A stretch of 64,000 nucleotides of DNA from Sphingomonas ginsenosidivorax. Its GTDB lineage: Bacteria > Pseudomonadota > Alphaproteobacteria > Sphingomonadales > Sphingomonadaceae. The translations under genes were made by a program, and so were the position numbers. The stretch covers positions 3,352,501 through 3,416,500 of the forward strand of contig NZ_VOQR01000001.1 in the NCBI RefSeq assembly GCF_007995065.1, given 5' to 3'. Shown here in pieces: positions 1 to 8,576 of the stretch. Below the pieces are notes generated by a model that was not told where the DNA came from, searched no databases, and saw only the letters and a list, made by a program, of their open reading frames with translations. Every line of letters begins with the position of its first letter. The stretch's first letter is position 1.

Positions 1-1299
1 GCGATGCTCAACGGCTATGGGCTGGCGAGCGGGCTGATCCAGCAGAAGACGATCAGTCATACCGAGGTGCGCCAGCTGTTCGGGATGCTGATCCTGCTCA
101 ATGTCGGGCTCGCGGTCGTCCAGCTCGCGGTGCTCGCGCCGCTCGCCTCCGCCTATTACCGCCAGCCCATCGTCGGCGACATGCTGCGCGTGCAGGCGTT
201 GCTCTATCTGACCACGCCGTTCATCGCGCTCCCTTATGCACTGCTGTCGCGCGCGATGGATTTCCGCCATCAGGCCAAGGCCAATATCGTCGCGTCGATC
301 GCGAGCGCCAGCGCGGCGCTGGGCGGCGCGCTCTACGGGCTGGGGGTGTGGACGCTCGTGCTCGCGCCGATCGTGCTGTTCACGGTGCGCGGCGCGATGA
401 TGACGGCGAGCGCGCGCTCGCTGGTCTGGCCGAGCTTCGACTTTCGCGGCGCCGGGGGACTTGCCCGCTATGGCGGGATCATGGCCGCCGGGCAGTTGTT
501 CTGGTTCCTGCAGAGCCAGGTCGACGTGTTCATCGCCGGGCGCAGCTTTTCGCCGCACATGCTCGGCATCTACACGACCAGCCTGTTCCTGACGCAGATC
601 TTCGTCGCGAAGTTCGTGCCGCCGCTCAACGAGGTCGCGTTCTCCGCCTATGCGCGGATGCAGCACGACGCCGACGCGATCGCGCGCGCGTTCGTCCGTG
701 CGGTGCGGATCGTCATGGTGGTGGCGATGCCCTTCTATATGGGGCTCGCCGCGACGGCAGAGCCTCTGGTGCTGACCGTGCTCGGCGAGAAATGGCGCGA
801 GACCGCCCCCGTCGTCCATCTGCTTGCCCTCGCGATGCCGTTCATGACGCTGCAGGTGCTGTTCACCCCGGCGTGCGACGCGCGCGGGCGACCGGGGATC
901 GGAGTGCGCAACGGCGCGACCGGTGCGGCGATCCTGGGCGTCGCGTTCCTGGTCGGCGTGCACTGGGGGCCGACGGGGATGGGGCTGGCGTGGATCGCGG
1001 CCTATCCGCTGTATCTCGCGATCAGCGCGTGGCGATCGCTGCCGGTGATCGGCGCGCGGCTGCGCGACGTCGCCGATGCGGTCGCCTCGCCAACACTCGC
1101 GGGGATCGCGATGGCGCTGATCGTCGCGCTGGTCGACGATGCGCTGCCCGCGATTCTCCCCGGGATTCCGGTCGCGCTGCGCCTCGGCCTGCTCGTCGCG
1201 ATCGGGGCGGTCGTGTACGGTGGCTGGATGCTGGTCTTCTCGCGCGGGGCGGTCCGCGAGCTGATCGCGATCGTGCGCAAGCGGCCGGTGACCGACTAG
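1..1299 (+). CDS. Polysaccharide/lipopolysaccharide flippase (5' end outside window)
   Basis: Multi-pass inner-membrane protein of the polysaccharide biosynthesis (Wzx-like, MOP superfamily) type, expected to flip lipid-linked glycans to the periplasm. The reading frame is open from base 1 and the protein begins in the middle of the family's N-terminal region (ASGLIQ motif), so the true start lies upstream. About ten hydrophobic segments alternate with short basic loops, and the C-terminus ends in a basic tail. With ugd downstream it suggests that an exopolysaccharide or LPS locus extends to the left. Substrate unknown. Confidence 0.8.
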   Translation, partial: AMLNGYGLASGLIQQKTISHTEVRQLFGMLILLNVGLAVVQLAVLAPLASAYYRQPIVGDMLRVQALLYLTTPFIALPYALLSRAMDFRHQAKANIVASIASASAALGGALYGLGVWTLVLAPIVLFTVRGAMMTASARSLVWPSFDFRGAGGLARYGGIMAAGQLFWFLQSQVDVFIAGRSFSPHMLGIYTTSLFLTQIFVAKFVPPLNEVAFSAYARMQHDADAIARAFVRAVRIVMVVAMPFYMGLAATAEPLVLTVLGEKWRETAPVVHLLALAMPFMTLQVLFTPACDARGRPGIGVRNGATGAAILGVAFLVGVHWGPTGMGLAWIAAYPLYLAISAWRSLPVIGARLRDVADAVASPTLAGIAMALIVALVDDALPAILPGIPVALRLGLLVAIGAVVYGGWMLVFSRGAVRELIAIVRKRPVTD

Positions 1300-1435
1300 C
1301 GGGGCGGCCCCGCCGAATCGCGATCGACGGCTCGCGTGCACGGTTCGGCACGAATTGGACGGCGACGCGCGACTCGTTCATTGCACCGTAACCCGGAGGT
1401 TGGTTTAGTGGCCGCTCGGGTTTGGGGAACAGGTT

Positions 1436-2197
1436 ATGCGTCATTTCTGGCTGGGCCTCGCCGCCCTGGCGACCATTGCGGGACCCGCGACGGGGACTGC
1501 GTTTGCGCAGGTCCGCACGATCGATCCCAACCAGGCGATCGACGCCGACCTCTCGCCGGCGCCGCGGCCGCAGGTCACGCCGCGCCGCGACCCGCCGCCG
1601 CCGCAGCGCTATCCGGCCGAGCAGCCCCAGGCACAGGCCGCGCCGGCGCCCGCCCCCGACCCCGTCGATCGCGCATCGCAGGAGGCGCGCGCGGAAGCGA
1701 CGACGCAGGCGGCCGACACCTATCAGCGCGACGACCTGCTCGCCGCGGGCGAAGGCGTGTTCGGCAAGGGTGCGGCGGGGCTCGGCGGGATCCTCGAGAA
1801 CATCCTCAAGGACCAGGGCCAGCCCAACGCCTATATCGCCGGGCGCGAGGCATCGGGCGCGTTTGTCCTCGGCGTACGCTACGGCTCGGGGATCATGAGC
1901 CACAAGATCGAGGGGCAGCAGCCGGTCTACTGGACCGGGCCGTCGGTCGGGTTCGACGTCGGCGGCGATGCGAACAAGGTCTTCGTGCTGGTCTACAACC
2001 TCTACGACACCGAGGAACTGTACAAGCGCTTCCCCGCGGTCGAGGGGCGGCTCTACCTCGTCGGCGGATTCGCCGCGACCTATCTGCGGCGGGGGAACGT
2101 GGTGCTGATCCCGATCCGGCTTGGCGTGGGTTGGCGCGCGGGGGTGAACGTCGGGTATATGAACATCACGCATAAATCGCGGTGGCTGCCTTTCTAG
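1436..2197 (+). CDS. DUF1134 (EipA-like) periplasmic protein
   Basis: 253-residue secreted protein. A signal peptide (about residues 1-24, ending AFAQ) is followed by a Pro/Ala-rich linker (about 35-80) and then a compact Gly-rich domain (about 95-253) matching DUF1134. The family includes EipA of Brucella, a periplasmic envelope-integrity protein. The start follows the upstream flippase by 136 bp, so it probably has its own promoter. The exact biochemical role is not known. The DUF1134 assignment rests on the glycine-rich blocks around residues 140-180 and the conserved C-terminal half. Confidence 0.78.
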   Translation: MRHFWLGLAALATIAGPATGTAFAQVRTIDPNQAIDADLSPAPRPQVTPRRDPPPPQRYPAEQPQAQAAPAPAPDPVDRASQEARAEATTQAADTYQRDDLLAAGEGVFGKGAAGLGGILENILKDQGQPNAYIAGREASGAFVLGVRYGSGIMSHKIEGQQPVYWTGPSVGFDVGGDANKVFVLVYNLYDTEELYKRFPAVEGRLYLVGGFAATYLRRGNVVLIPIRLGVGWRAGVNVGYMNITHKSRWLPF

Positions 2198-2333
2198 GCG
2201 CGGCGTAGCGCGGCAGGCGGCGACGTCCGCCTGACTCGCGCAAGCCCGGCCGGCGGGCTTCAGCCCGTCCGACGACACGGGCTTTGCCCGTGCCGCGGCG
2301 CCGCCCCCGCGCCAACACCCCTCACCCCCCGCA

Positions 2334-2364
2334 ACCCTGGGCTCCCGCTTTCGCGGGAGAACGG
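2334..2364. repeat. Half copy of the family-B palindrome
   Basis: The stretch reads CCCTGGGCTCCCGC...GCGGGAGAACGG, which is the right arm of the palindrome found complete at 28130-28211 and 52594-52676. It lies in the 218-bp gap between the EipA-like gene and the small gene at 2416. The rest of that gap holds two short GC hairpins (about 2256-2293) and nothing else recognisable. Confidence 0.6.
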
Positions 2365-2415
2365 CGCACGAAGCCCCCGGTAGCGCCCACCCCTGCAATC
2401 CCCTACCCTGCCCCC

Positions 2416-2751
2416 ATGGCAAAACCCGACCGCCTCGCCCGCCTCGACGTCCAGCGCGCGGACCTCGAAGCCGAATACCGCGAAACGCTGATCGCCGCGC
2501 TGGAGAAGACCGCGCGCGGATCGCTCGGGCTGTTCGACCACGGCACCGACCGCCGCGTCCGCGCCGCGATCCAGCCGACGATCGACGCGCTGAACGAACT
2601 CGGCGACTCGATCGATTCGATGCGCGAGCGGCTGATGATGGAGCCGTTCGTACTCCACCGCGACTTCTTCGCGGCACGCGGGCCCGTCACAGCGAGTGCG
2701 GTCGGCGAGGGCAAGCAGGCGAAGGCCTGGCTTGAACGCCTCCGCGCCTGA
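2416..2751 (+). CDS. Small hypothetical protein
   Basis: 111 residues, soluble, predicted largely alpha-helical and charged, with no signal peptide or membrane segment. The ATG at 2416 was chosen because the upstream extension of the frame is Pro/Arg-rich and overlaps a repeat arm. I do not recognise a family. It lies between the EipA-like gene and a family-A palindrome, and convergent pyrC follows. Good acidic/basic heptad-like spacing in residues 10-80 favours a real helical protein over a chance frame. Confidence 0.55.
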   Translation: MAKPDRLARLDVQRADLEAEYRETLIAALEKTARGSLGLFDHGTDRRVRAAIQPTIDALNELGDSIDSMRERLMMEPFVLHRDFFAARGPVTASAVGEGKQAKAWLERLRA

Positions 2752-2763
2752 GCGCTCGACACT

Positions 2764-2883
2764 CCTCCCCCGCCAGGGGGAGGTGGCAGGCGTCAGCCTG
2801 ACGGAGGGGGCGGGAAAAGGAACGTCGGTTCCGTGTCCGCCCCCTCCGTCGCCTTCGGCGCCACCTCCCCCTGGCGGGGGAGG
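2764..2883. repeat. Family-A intergenic palindrome, copy 1
   Basis: About 120 bp of imperfect dyad symmetry. The outer arms are CCTCCCCCGCCAGGGGGAGG at the left and its complement at the right, and the inner arms contain GTCAGCCTGACGGAGG and CCTCCGTCGCC. It fills the gap between the convergent gene at 2416 and pyrC. Other copies are at 17661-17784, 20459-20593, 28955-29079 and 46954-47090, with a collapsed copy at 60817-60842. Confidence 0.85.
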
Positions 2884-2884
2884 A

Positions 2885-3919
2885 TTAACCCGCGAACCGC
2901 CACCCGAGCGTCGTCCCCGCGAGGAACGGCACGACCGACGTGTCGCCCTTGCCGATCCGGTCGGGCACCACGACCGCGTCGCGCACCAACGTCACCGTCC
3001 CCTCGTTGAGCGGCAGCCCGTAGAAGCGCGCGCCGTGTTCCGAGGCGAACCCCTCGAAATGCGGCAACGCGCCCTCCGCGTCGAACACGCTCAGATATGC
3101 CTCGAGCGCGAACGGCGCGTTGAAGATCCCCGCGCAGCCGCAGCCCGATTCCTTCGCGCCCACGACATGCGGCGCGCTGTCGGTACCGAGGAAGATCCGC
3201 GGGCTGCCCGACACCGCCGCGGCGCGCACCGCGAGCCGATGCGTCTCGCGCTTCAGCACCGGCAGGCAATAGGCGTGCGGCCTGAGCCCGCCGTCGAACA
3301 GCGCGTTGCGGTTGATCATCAGATGCTGCGGCGTGATCGTCGCGGCGATCGGATGGTCCGCCTCCAGCACGAACGCCGCGGCCTCCGCGGTGGTGATGTG
3401 CTCGAGCACGATCTTCAGCGCGGGGTAATCGCGCGTCAGGGGGCCGAGCGTCCGTTCGACGAACACCGCCTCGCGGTCGAAGATGTCGATCGCCTTGTCG
3501 GTCACCTCGCCGTGGATCAGCAACGGCATCCCGATCCGCTGCAGCGTCTCCAGCACGCCCGTCAGCGCGCGGATGTCGGTGACGCCGTGCGCCGAATTGG
3601 TCGTCGCATGCGCGGGGTAGAGCTTGCATGCGGCGAACACGCCCTCGGCATAGCCGCGCTCGATCTCGGCCGGGTCGATCCCGTCGGTCAGGTAGCACGT
3701 CATCAGCGGGGTGAACGCGGCATCGCCGACCGCCGCCAGAATCCGGTCGCGATACGCCCGCGCCGCGTCGATGCTCGTCACCGGCGGGGTGAGGTTGGGC
3801 ATGATGATCGCGCGCGCGAACTGCCGCGCGGTATGCCGGGCGACGGCGTCGAGCATCGCGCCGTCGCGGAAATGGACATGCCAGTCGTCGGGGCGGCGGA
3901 TCGTCAGGCTCTGGGTCAT
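2885..3919 (-). CDS. pyrC: Dihydroorotase, class II
   Basis: Cytosolic zinc amidohydrolase that interconverts carbamoyl-aspartate and dihydroorotate in pyrimidine synthesis. It is 344 residues, the usual length for PyrC. Visible motifs: the metal-binding HVHFRDG near residues 14-20, the lysine block ACKLYP (the carbamylated metal ligand) near residue 100, the histidine in ITPQHL, and LGTDSAPH near residue 250 with the catalytic Asp. The gene is divergent from ygfZ, sharing about 80 bp of upstream DNA. Confidence 0.95.
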   Translation of the reverse strand: MTQSLTIRRPDDWHVHFRDGAMLDAVARHTARQFARAIIMPNLTPPVTSIDAARAYRDRILAAVGDAAFTPLMTCYLTDGIDPAEIERGYAEGVFAACKLYPAHATTNSAHGVTDIRALTGVLETLQRIGMPLLIHGEVTDKAIDIFDREAVFVERTLGPLTRDYPALKIVLEHITTAEAAAFVLEADHPIAATITPQHLMINRNALFDGGLRPHAYCLPVLKRETHRLAVRAAAVSGSPRIFLGTDSAPHVVGAKESGCGCAGIFNAPFALEAYLSVFDAEGALPHFEGFASEHGARFYGLPLNEGTVTLVRDAVVVPDRIGKGDTSVVPFLAGTTLGWRFAG

Positions 3920-3999
3920 GCGCCCTGTTATCGGCGCGGGTCGCCGGGCGCCAGCCGCACGACGCTTGGAAATCGCCTGCGGTGCACTAGGTGACAGTC

Positions 4000-4722
4000 A
4001 TGGACGACACCACAACGCTCCCCGATCGCCGCGTCCTGCGCGTCTCGGGCGAAGACCCGCGGGGCTTCCTGCAGGGGCTCGTCACCGCCGACACCGCCGC
4101 GCTCGCGCCGGGGGCGCCCGCCTGGGGTGCGCTGCTGTCGCCGCAAGGCAAGGCGCTGTTCGACTTCATCCTGTGGGCGGACGGCGATGCGGTGCTGATC
4201 GATGTCGAGGCGACGCAGGCCGACGCGCTGGTCCGCCGCCTCGCCATGTACCGCCTGCGCCGGACGATCGACATCGCGGTGACCGATCTTGCGGTGCACT
4301 GGTCGCTGTCGGGTAGCGAAGGCGTGCCCGATCCGCGGCTGGCGGCGCTCGGCCGGCGCTGGATCGGCCCCGCCTCCGCGCCCGCGACCGGCTGGATGGC
4401 ACACCGCCTCTCGCTCGGCGTCGTCGAAGGCGTCGGCGAGCTCGGCAATGGCGAGACGCTCTGGCTGGAATGCAATGCCGGCGAGCTGAACGGCGTCAGC
4501 TACACCAAGGGGTGCTATGTCGGGCAGGAGAACACCGCGCGGATGCACCACCGCTCGAAGGTCAACCGCCGCCTGGTCGTCGCGCCGCTCGGCGAACCGA
4601 CGGACCGCACCCGCGCGACCTATCCGGAGCTCGGCCTGATGATCGAGCACCGCCGCGTCGACACGCTCGGCAATGCGCTGATCCCCGACTGGCTGGCGGC
4701 AGCGCTGGCCGTGGCGGACTAA
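4000..4722 (+). CDS. ygfZ: YgfZ/GcvT-like folate-binding protein
   Basis: 240-residue cytosolic protein of the YgfZ/CAF17 family, which supports assembly or repair of some iron-sulfur clusters using tetrahydrofolate. The family signature KGCYVGQE is present near residue 170, with the key cysteine. ATG 4000 is preferred to GTG 3991 because AGGTGA (3988-3993) is spaced correctly for it. It is shorter than E. coli YgfZ (326 residues), as is common in alphaproteobacteria. Confidence 0.85.
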   Translation: MDDTTTLPDRRVLRVSGEDPRGFLQGLVTADTAALAPGAPAWGALLSPQGKALFDFILWADGDAVLIDVEATQADALVRRLAMYRLRRTIDIAVTDLAVHWSLSGSEGVPDPRLAALGRRWIGPASAPATGWMAHRLSLGVVEGVGELGNGETLWLECNAGELNGVSYTKGCYVGQENTARMHHRSKVNRRLVVAPLGEPTDRTRATYPELGLMIEHRRVDTLGNALIPDWLAAALAVAD

Positions 4723-4731
4723 CCCCTACGC

Positions 4732-4815
4732 CGTCATCCCGGGCTCGTCCCGGGATCCAGGGTTACAGGTGCACCGCCCGCGGCCCTGGATCCCGGGACA
4801 AGCCCGGGATGACGG
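4732..4815. repeat. Family-C palindrome, copy 1
   Basis: An 84-bp near-perfect inverted repeat with arms CGTCATCCCGGGCTCG and CAAGCCCGGGATGACG around a GGATCCAGGG/CCCTGGATCC inner pair. It lies between the convergent genes ygfZ and ugd and could fold into a long hairpin acting as a terminator for both. A related copy is at 40246-40328. Confidence 0.85.
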
Positions 4816-4829
4816 AGCATTTGCGGAAA

Positions 4830-6149
4830 CTACCGCCCGACCGCCGTATAGGCGAACCCCGCCGCCTCGATCTGCCCGCGATTATACACGTTGCGCAGGT
4901 CGACCAGCACCGGCGCGGCCATCACCGTCTTCAGCCGCGCGAAGTCGAGCGCGCGGAACGCGTCCCATTCGGTGACGATCACCACCGCGTCGGCGCCCTC
5001 GGCCGCCTCGTACGCATCGCGGCAATAAGTGAGATCCGGCATCATCGCCCTCGCCGCCTCCATCCCCTCGGGATCGAACCCGCGGACGGTCACCCCGGCA
5101 TCCGCCAGCGCGGTCGCGATCGCAAGACTCGGCGCGTCGCGCATGTCGTCGGTGTTGGGCTTGAACGTCAGCCCCAGCAACGCGACCGTTTTCCCGCGCA
5201 CGTCGTCGACGCTGCCGCCTTCGCCCGTCAGCGCGGCGATGACCTTGCGCCCCATCGCGCGCTTGCGGCTGTCGTTCACCTTCACCACCGCCTCGACGAT
5301 GTGCACCGGCGACTGGTAATCCTCCGCGGTCTTGAGCAGCGCGAGCGTATCCTTGGGGAAGCACGAGCCCCCATAGCCCGGCCCCGCATGCAGGAACTTC
5401 TTGCCGATCCGGTTGTCGAGCCCGATCCCGCGGCTGACGTCCTGCACGTCGGCGCCGACCGCCTCGCACAGGTCGGCGATCTCGTTGATGAAGGTGATCT
5501 TGGTCGCGAGGAACGCGTTGGCTGCGTACTTGATCAGCTCGGACGTCCGCCGGCTGACGAACAGGATCGGGCTCTCGTTGAGGTAGAGCGGGCGGTACAC
5601 GCCGCGCATCACCGCCTGCGCGGTCTCGTCCTCGGTGCCGATGACGATCCGGTCGGGCCGCTTGAAGTCGCCGATCGCGGCGCCCTCGCGCAGGAATTCC
5701 GGATTGGAGACGACTGCGATCGCCATGTCCGGCCGCTGCTCGCGCAGGATCGCCTCGACGCGGTCACCGGTGCCGACCGGCACGGTCGACTTGGTGACGA
5801 CCACGGTCGGTCCGGTCACCGCGGCGGCGATCTCCTCGGTCGCCGCGAACACGTAGCTGAGGTCCGCATGCCCGTCGCCGCGGCGCGACGGCGTGCCGAC
5901 CGCGATGAAGATCGCATCGGCCCCCGCCACGGCGCTCGCCAGATCGGTGGTGAAGGTCAGCCGCCCCGCCGCCACGTTGACCGCGACCAGCTGTTCGAGC
6001 CCGGGCTCGAAGATCGGCATCCGCCCCGCCTCGAGCGCGGCGATCTTGGTCTCGTCCTTGTCGACGCAGATCACGTCGTGCCCGAAATCGGCGAAGCAGG
6101 CGCCGGATACCAGGCCGACATAGCCCGAACCGATCATCGTGATGCGCAT
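4830..6149 (-). CDS. ugd: UDP-glucose 6-dehydrogenase
   Basis: 439 residues, the normal length for this family. It oxidises UDP-glucose to UDP-glucuronate with two NAD+, feeding exopolysaccharide and LPS synthesis. The N-terminal Rossmann fold has GSGYVG at residues 7-12, there is a central dimerisation helix, and the catalytic Cys263 sits in GYGGSCFPKD. The UDP-binding C-terminal domain follows. The start was placed at MRITMIG because the upstream 32 codons lack family character and overlap a repeated leader sequence. It fits with the flippase at the left end of the window. Confidence 0.93.
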   Translation of the reverse strand: MRITMIGSGYVGLVSGACFADFGHDVICVDKDETKIAALEAGRMPIFEPGLEQLVAVNVAAGRLTFTTDLASAVAGADAIFIAVGTPSRRGDGHADLSYVFAATEEIAAAVTGPTVVVTKSTVPVGTGDRVEAILREQRPDMAIAVVSNPEFLREGAAIGDFKRPDRIVIGTEDETAQAVMRGVYRPLYLNESPILFVSRRTSELIKYAANAFLATKITFINEIADLCEAVGADVQDVSRGIGLDNRIGKKFLHAGPGYGGSCFPKDTLALLKTAEDYQSPVHIVEAVVKVNDSRKRAMGRKVIAALTGEGGSVDDVRGKTVALLGLTFKPNTDDMRDAPSLAIATALADAGVTVRGFDPEGMEAARAMMPDLTYCRDAYEAAEGADAVVIVTEWDAFRALDFARLKTVMAAPVLVDLRNVYNRGQIEAAGFAYTAVGR

Positions 6150-6162
6150 GGCGGTACCCCGT

Positions 6163-6240
6163 GGCGAGGGCCACGCCCCCTGAACAGGCCCCGCTACTAA
6201 ACCGTGCCGCGCACGATGCCAGCGGATTTGCACGCAGCGG
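6163..6240. repeat. Diverged duplicated leader sequence, copy 1 (in front of ugd)
   Basis: About 78 bp directly upstream of ugd that recurs in the same orientation at 6471-6548. Shared blocks include GGCGAGGG, a GC-rich centre, and CACGATGCCAGCG followed by TTTGC. Substitutions and small indels separate the copies. Its function is unknown; position suggests either a 5' leader/promoter element or another dispersed repeat. Confidence 0.6.
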
Positions 6241-6270
6241 CCCATCCCATACCCGGTGTCCCGATCGCTA

Positions 6271-6370
6271 CGCGTGTCATCTGATCCCCACGCCCGTCAT
6301 CCGATCCACGCGCCCGTCATCCGATCCCCGCGCCTGTCATCCAACCACCACGCCCGTCATCCCAGCGAAG
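6271..6370. repeat. 20-bp tandem repeat array
   Basis: Five consecutive units with an exact 20-bp period begin at 6271, 6291, 6311, 6331 and 6351. The consensus is close to CGCCCGTCATCCGATCCCCG, and a weaker unit precedes at 6251. The last unit runs straight into the left arm of the family-B palindrome (CGTCATCCCAGCG), so the array looks like a tandem expansion of that element's end. It lies in the 544-bp gap between ugd and the OmpA-type gene. Confidence 0.85.
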
Positions 6371-6436
6371 GCTGGGATCTCCCGACGCAGGCGCGCGCGC
6401 TTACCGCGAAAGACCCCAGCCTTCGCTGGGGCGACG
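6355..6436. repeat. Family-B palindrome, copy 1
   Basis: An 82-bp inverted repeat with arms CGTCATCCCAGCGAAGGCTG and CAGCCTTCGCTGGGGCGACG around a less conserved centre. Equivalent copies: 12278-12360, 15032-15114, 16854-16936 and 57965-58045. Confidence 0.85.
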
Positions 6437-6470
6437 GAGAGGTTCGATGGATGACGATAGGAGTCGCCGG

Positions 6471-6548
6471 GGCGAGGGTACGCCCTCCCCAAGAGCGTCC
6501 GCTGCTCAACCGCGCCACGCACGATGCCAGCGACTTTGCGCGCCGCGG
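6471..6548. repeat. Diverged duplicated leader sequence, copy 2
   Basis: Second copy of the element at 6163-6240, same orientation, separated from it by the 20-bp array and a family-B palindrome. It is not next to a gene start here: it lies downstream of the OmpA-type gene. Confidence 0.6.
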
Positions 6549-6621
6549 TCCGCCGAGGATCCAGCCTCATCCGCCCCCGCCAAGGGGAGGATCGAAGGAC
6601 GTGCCCGCCCAAACCCCACAA

Positions 6622-6655
6622 CGAAAAAGGGAGGCCGGCTTGCGCCGACCTCCCT
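6622..6655 (-). terminator. Rho-independent terminator of the OmpA-type gene
   Basis: On the minus strand, 39 bp beyond the stop codon, GGGAGGTCGGCGC pairs with GCCGGCCTCCC (6629-6654) and is followed by TTTTTCG. This is a classic GC stem with a T-run. Confidence 0.85.
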
Positions 6656-6693
6656 CTTCACCGTTCAGCTCAAATCCCGAAGGATTGGAAAGC

Positions 6694-7812
6694 TTACTGG
6701 CCCGAACCCGGACCGTACGTGACTTCCACGCGACGGTTCTGGACTTCGCGGACACCGTCTGCGGTGTCGACGCGCGGACGGCTCTCACCGAACGCTTCGG
6801 TCGAGATGACCGAGTCAGGGATGGCGTGCGACGACAGGTAAGCCTTCACGCCGTCAGCGCGACGCTGCGACAGACCGACGTTGTACGAAGCGGCACCCGA
6901 CTTGTCGGCGTGACCGGCCAGCATGACCTGTGCGTTGCCGCACGACTGGTACTGCGTGACGGCGTTGTCGAGGATCGACGCTGCCTCAGGCGTGATGTCC
7001 GACTTGTCCCATTCGAAGAACACGATGAACGGACCAGGCGAGCAAACGACCTCGGGCGGGGGCGGCGGAGCGACGGGCTCGGGCGGCGGCGGCGGCGGAG
7101 CAACGGGCTCCGGCGGCGGCGTCGGCGAACCGAAGTTGTAGGTCAGGCCACCCAGGATGCTGTGCGAACGATAGCGACCGTTGAACGAACGGTTCGACAC
7201 GTCGACCAGCTTGACGTTGTCGGCGTTGAAGAAGCGATACTTCAGCGTTGCGTCGACATGGTCGGTCAGCGGAGCGCGGACGCCTGCGAGACCCTGGTAC
7301 GCGAACACGGTGTCCGAGTCGTTCATGAAGTCGCCGCCGGTGGTCAGGCCGTAGTTGGCCTTGACGCGGGCAACGCCGACACCGCCGCCGACGAAGCCCT
7401 GGATGCCATCATCCGGACCGAAGTCGAGCAGGCCGTTCAGCATGAAGCTGAGTGCCGAGGTGTGGCCGCCTGCGTAGTTGTAATCGCCAGCAGGACGGTT
7501 GCCGCGAACGCCGGCAGTCGTGAACGCCGGGGTCGTCGTGGTCGACGAGTAGCCGTCGACGGTCGCCTTGCGGTAACCGACTTCGGTTTCGACGCGGAAC
7601 CCGCCGAAATCATAGCCCATCACACCATCGACGTCATAACCATAGTCATGATCGACAGTGCCAGCATTCTTCAGTGCACCGATGTCGTAATCGATGTCTT
7701 CAACGATCATCGCACCGCCTTCGACGCCAACGTACCACGACTTGTCGCGGGCGAGGGCGGGAGTGGCGAGTGCGGTGGAGGCGAGTGCCAGAACGACGGC
7801 AAGCTTCCGCAT
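6694..7812 (-). CDS. OmpA-family outer membrane protein
   Basis: 372 residues. Signal peptide (1-22, ending PALA), then an eight-strand beta-barrel-type domain (about 25-220) rich in alternating aromatic/Gly strands, a Pro-rich hinge (PPPPPEPVAPP repeats, about 235-260), and a C-terminal OmpA-like peptidoglycan-binding domain (about 265-370) with GHADKSG and the SQRRADGV helix. The start was chosen at MRKLAVV, with AAAGGGGA upstream. It anchors the outer membrane to peptidoglycan, and its codon use suggests high expression. The 263-bp upstream gap (7813-8075) must hold its promoter; no further gene is seen there. Confidence 0.92.
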   Translation of the reverse strand: MRKLAVVLALASTALATPALARDKSWYVGVEGGAMIVEDIDYDIGALKNAGTVDHDYGYDVDGVMGYDFGGFRVETEVGYRKATVDGYSSTTTTPAFTTAGVRGNRPAGDYNYAGGHTSALSFMLNGLLDFGPDDGIQGFVGGGVGVARVKANYGLTTGGDFMNDSDTVFAYQGLAGVRAPLTDHVDATLKYRFFNADNVKLVDVSNRSFNGRYRSHSILGGLTYNFGSPTPPPEPVAPPPPPPEPVAPPPPPEVVCSPGPFIVFFEWDKSDITPEAASILDNAVTQYQSCGNAQVMLAGHADKSGAASYNVGLSQRRADGVKAYLSSHAIPDSVISTEAFGESRPRVDTADGVREVQNRRVEVTYGPGSGQ

Positions 7813-8075
7813 ACTAAATCCCCTTTCATGAGTGTCACACGGACATCGCAAACTCCCTATCTCCGGGTTCGTTTCCACGCAAGCGAACAAACACCGGAAC
7901 TGTTGCTTCGGTGCAACAGTCGCGAACTGCGTTGCGCGCGGTGCCGGATCGGCTGGTCCGGCAGGGGGTCGCGGCGGGGCAGTGAAGGCTAGCAGCCGCT
8001 GCCGCCGATACGCCACGACAAACCATCTAACGTAGATCAAAGGCCCGAATCACAACGGTTTGCGGTCGGTCGGGT

Positions 8076-8576
8076 TCAGGATGCGATCAACCCATGCGCG
8101 CGTAGCGCCGCCAGCATCGCACCGATCACCGCCCGCGCTTCGGCGTCGACGACCGATCCGCTTATCGGTCCGGCGATGGCGGCGTGCTGCGGCCCGACGA
8201 CGCGGATCCCGTCGATCGTCACGCCGCTGCCGGTCAGCATCCCGACTCGCCACGCGCCATCGACGAAGCGGGTTTCCCGGGCGCCGGCGATGCTCCACAC
8301 CGCCATCCCCTCGCGCGCCGCGACGAAGCGCCACCCGCCCTCGGTCCAACCCGCGAGCGCCTGCGCATGGCCGCTCCAGACCCCGGTCGGCGCGTTCCCC
8401 ACCACCCAGGCCTGCCCCACGACGGGCGACGCCGGCGGCACGTTGACGCCGACCGCGACCACCCCCGCCTGCACTGCCAGGTCGAGCAGCGTCAGCGCCT
8501 CGTTGTGCGTCAGCTCCTTTTGCGCCTGCCCCGGCTGCAGCAGCGGCAATCCCAGCCGCGCACTCGTCTCGCTCAT
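8076..8576 (-). CDS. DUF2793 domain protein at the end of the GTA cluster
   Basis: 166 residues, matching DUF2793, a short phage-associated family often found beside tail genes. The N-terminal helix with QAQKELTHNEAL is typical. Its ATG overlaps the stop of the gp15-like gene (ATGA), so it is translationally coupled to the tail genes. Likely a tail-tip or fibre-associated protein; no enzymatic motif is seen. Confidence 0.75.
   Translation of the reverse strand: MSETSARLGLPLLQPGQAQKELTHNEALTLLDLAVQAGVVAVGVNVPPASPVVGQAWVVGNAPTGVWSGHAQALAGWTEGGWRFVAAREGMAVWSIAGARETRFVDGAWRVGMLTGSGVTIDGIRVVGPQHAAIAGPISGSVVDAEARAVIGAMLAALRAHGLIAS

Noticed and set aside
6150..6245. A longer ugd product starting at 6245
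   Set aside because: The extra 32 residues are Arg/Trp/His-rich, lie in a duplicated non-coding element, and the family normally starts at MRITMIG.
6251..6370. The 20-bp tandem array as a CRISPR or iteron origin
   Set aside because: Units are contiguous without spacers, and no replication gene is adjacent; similarity to the palindrome tip explains it better.
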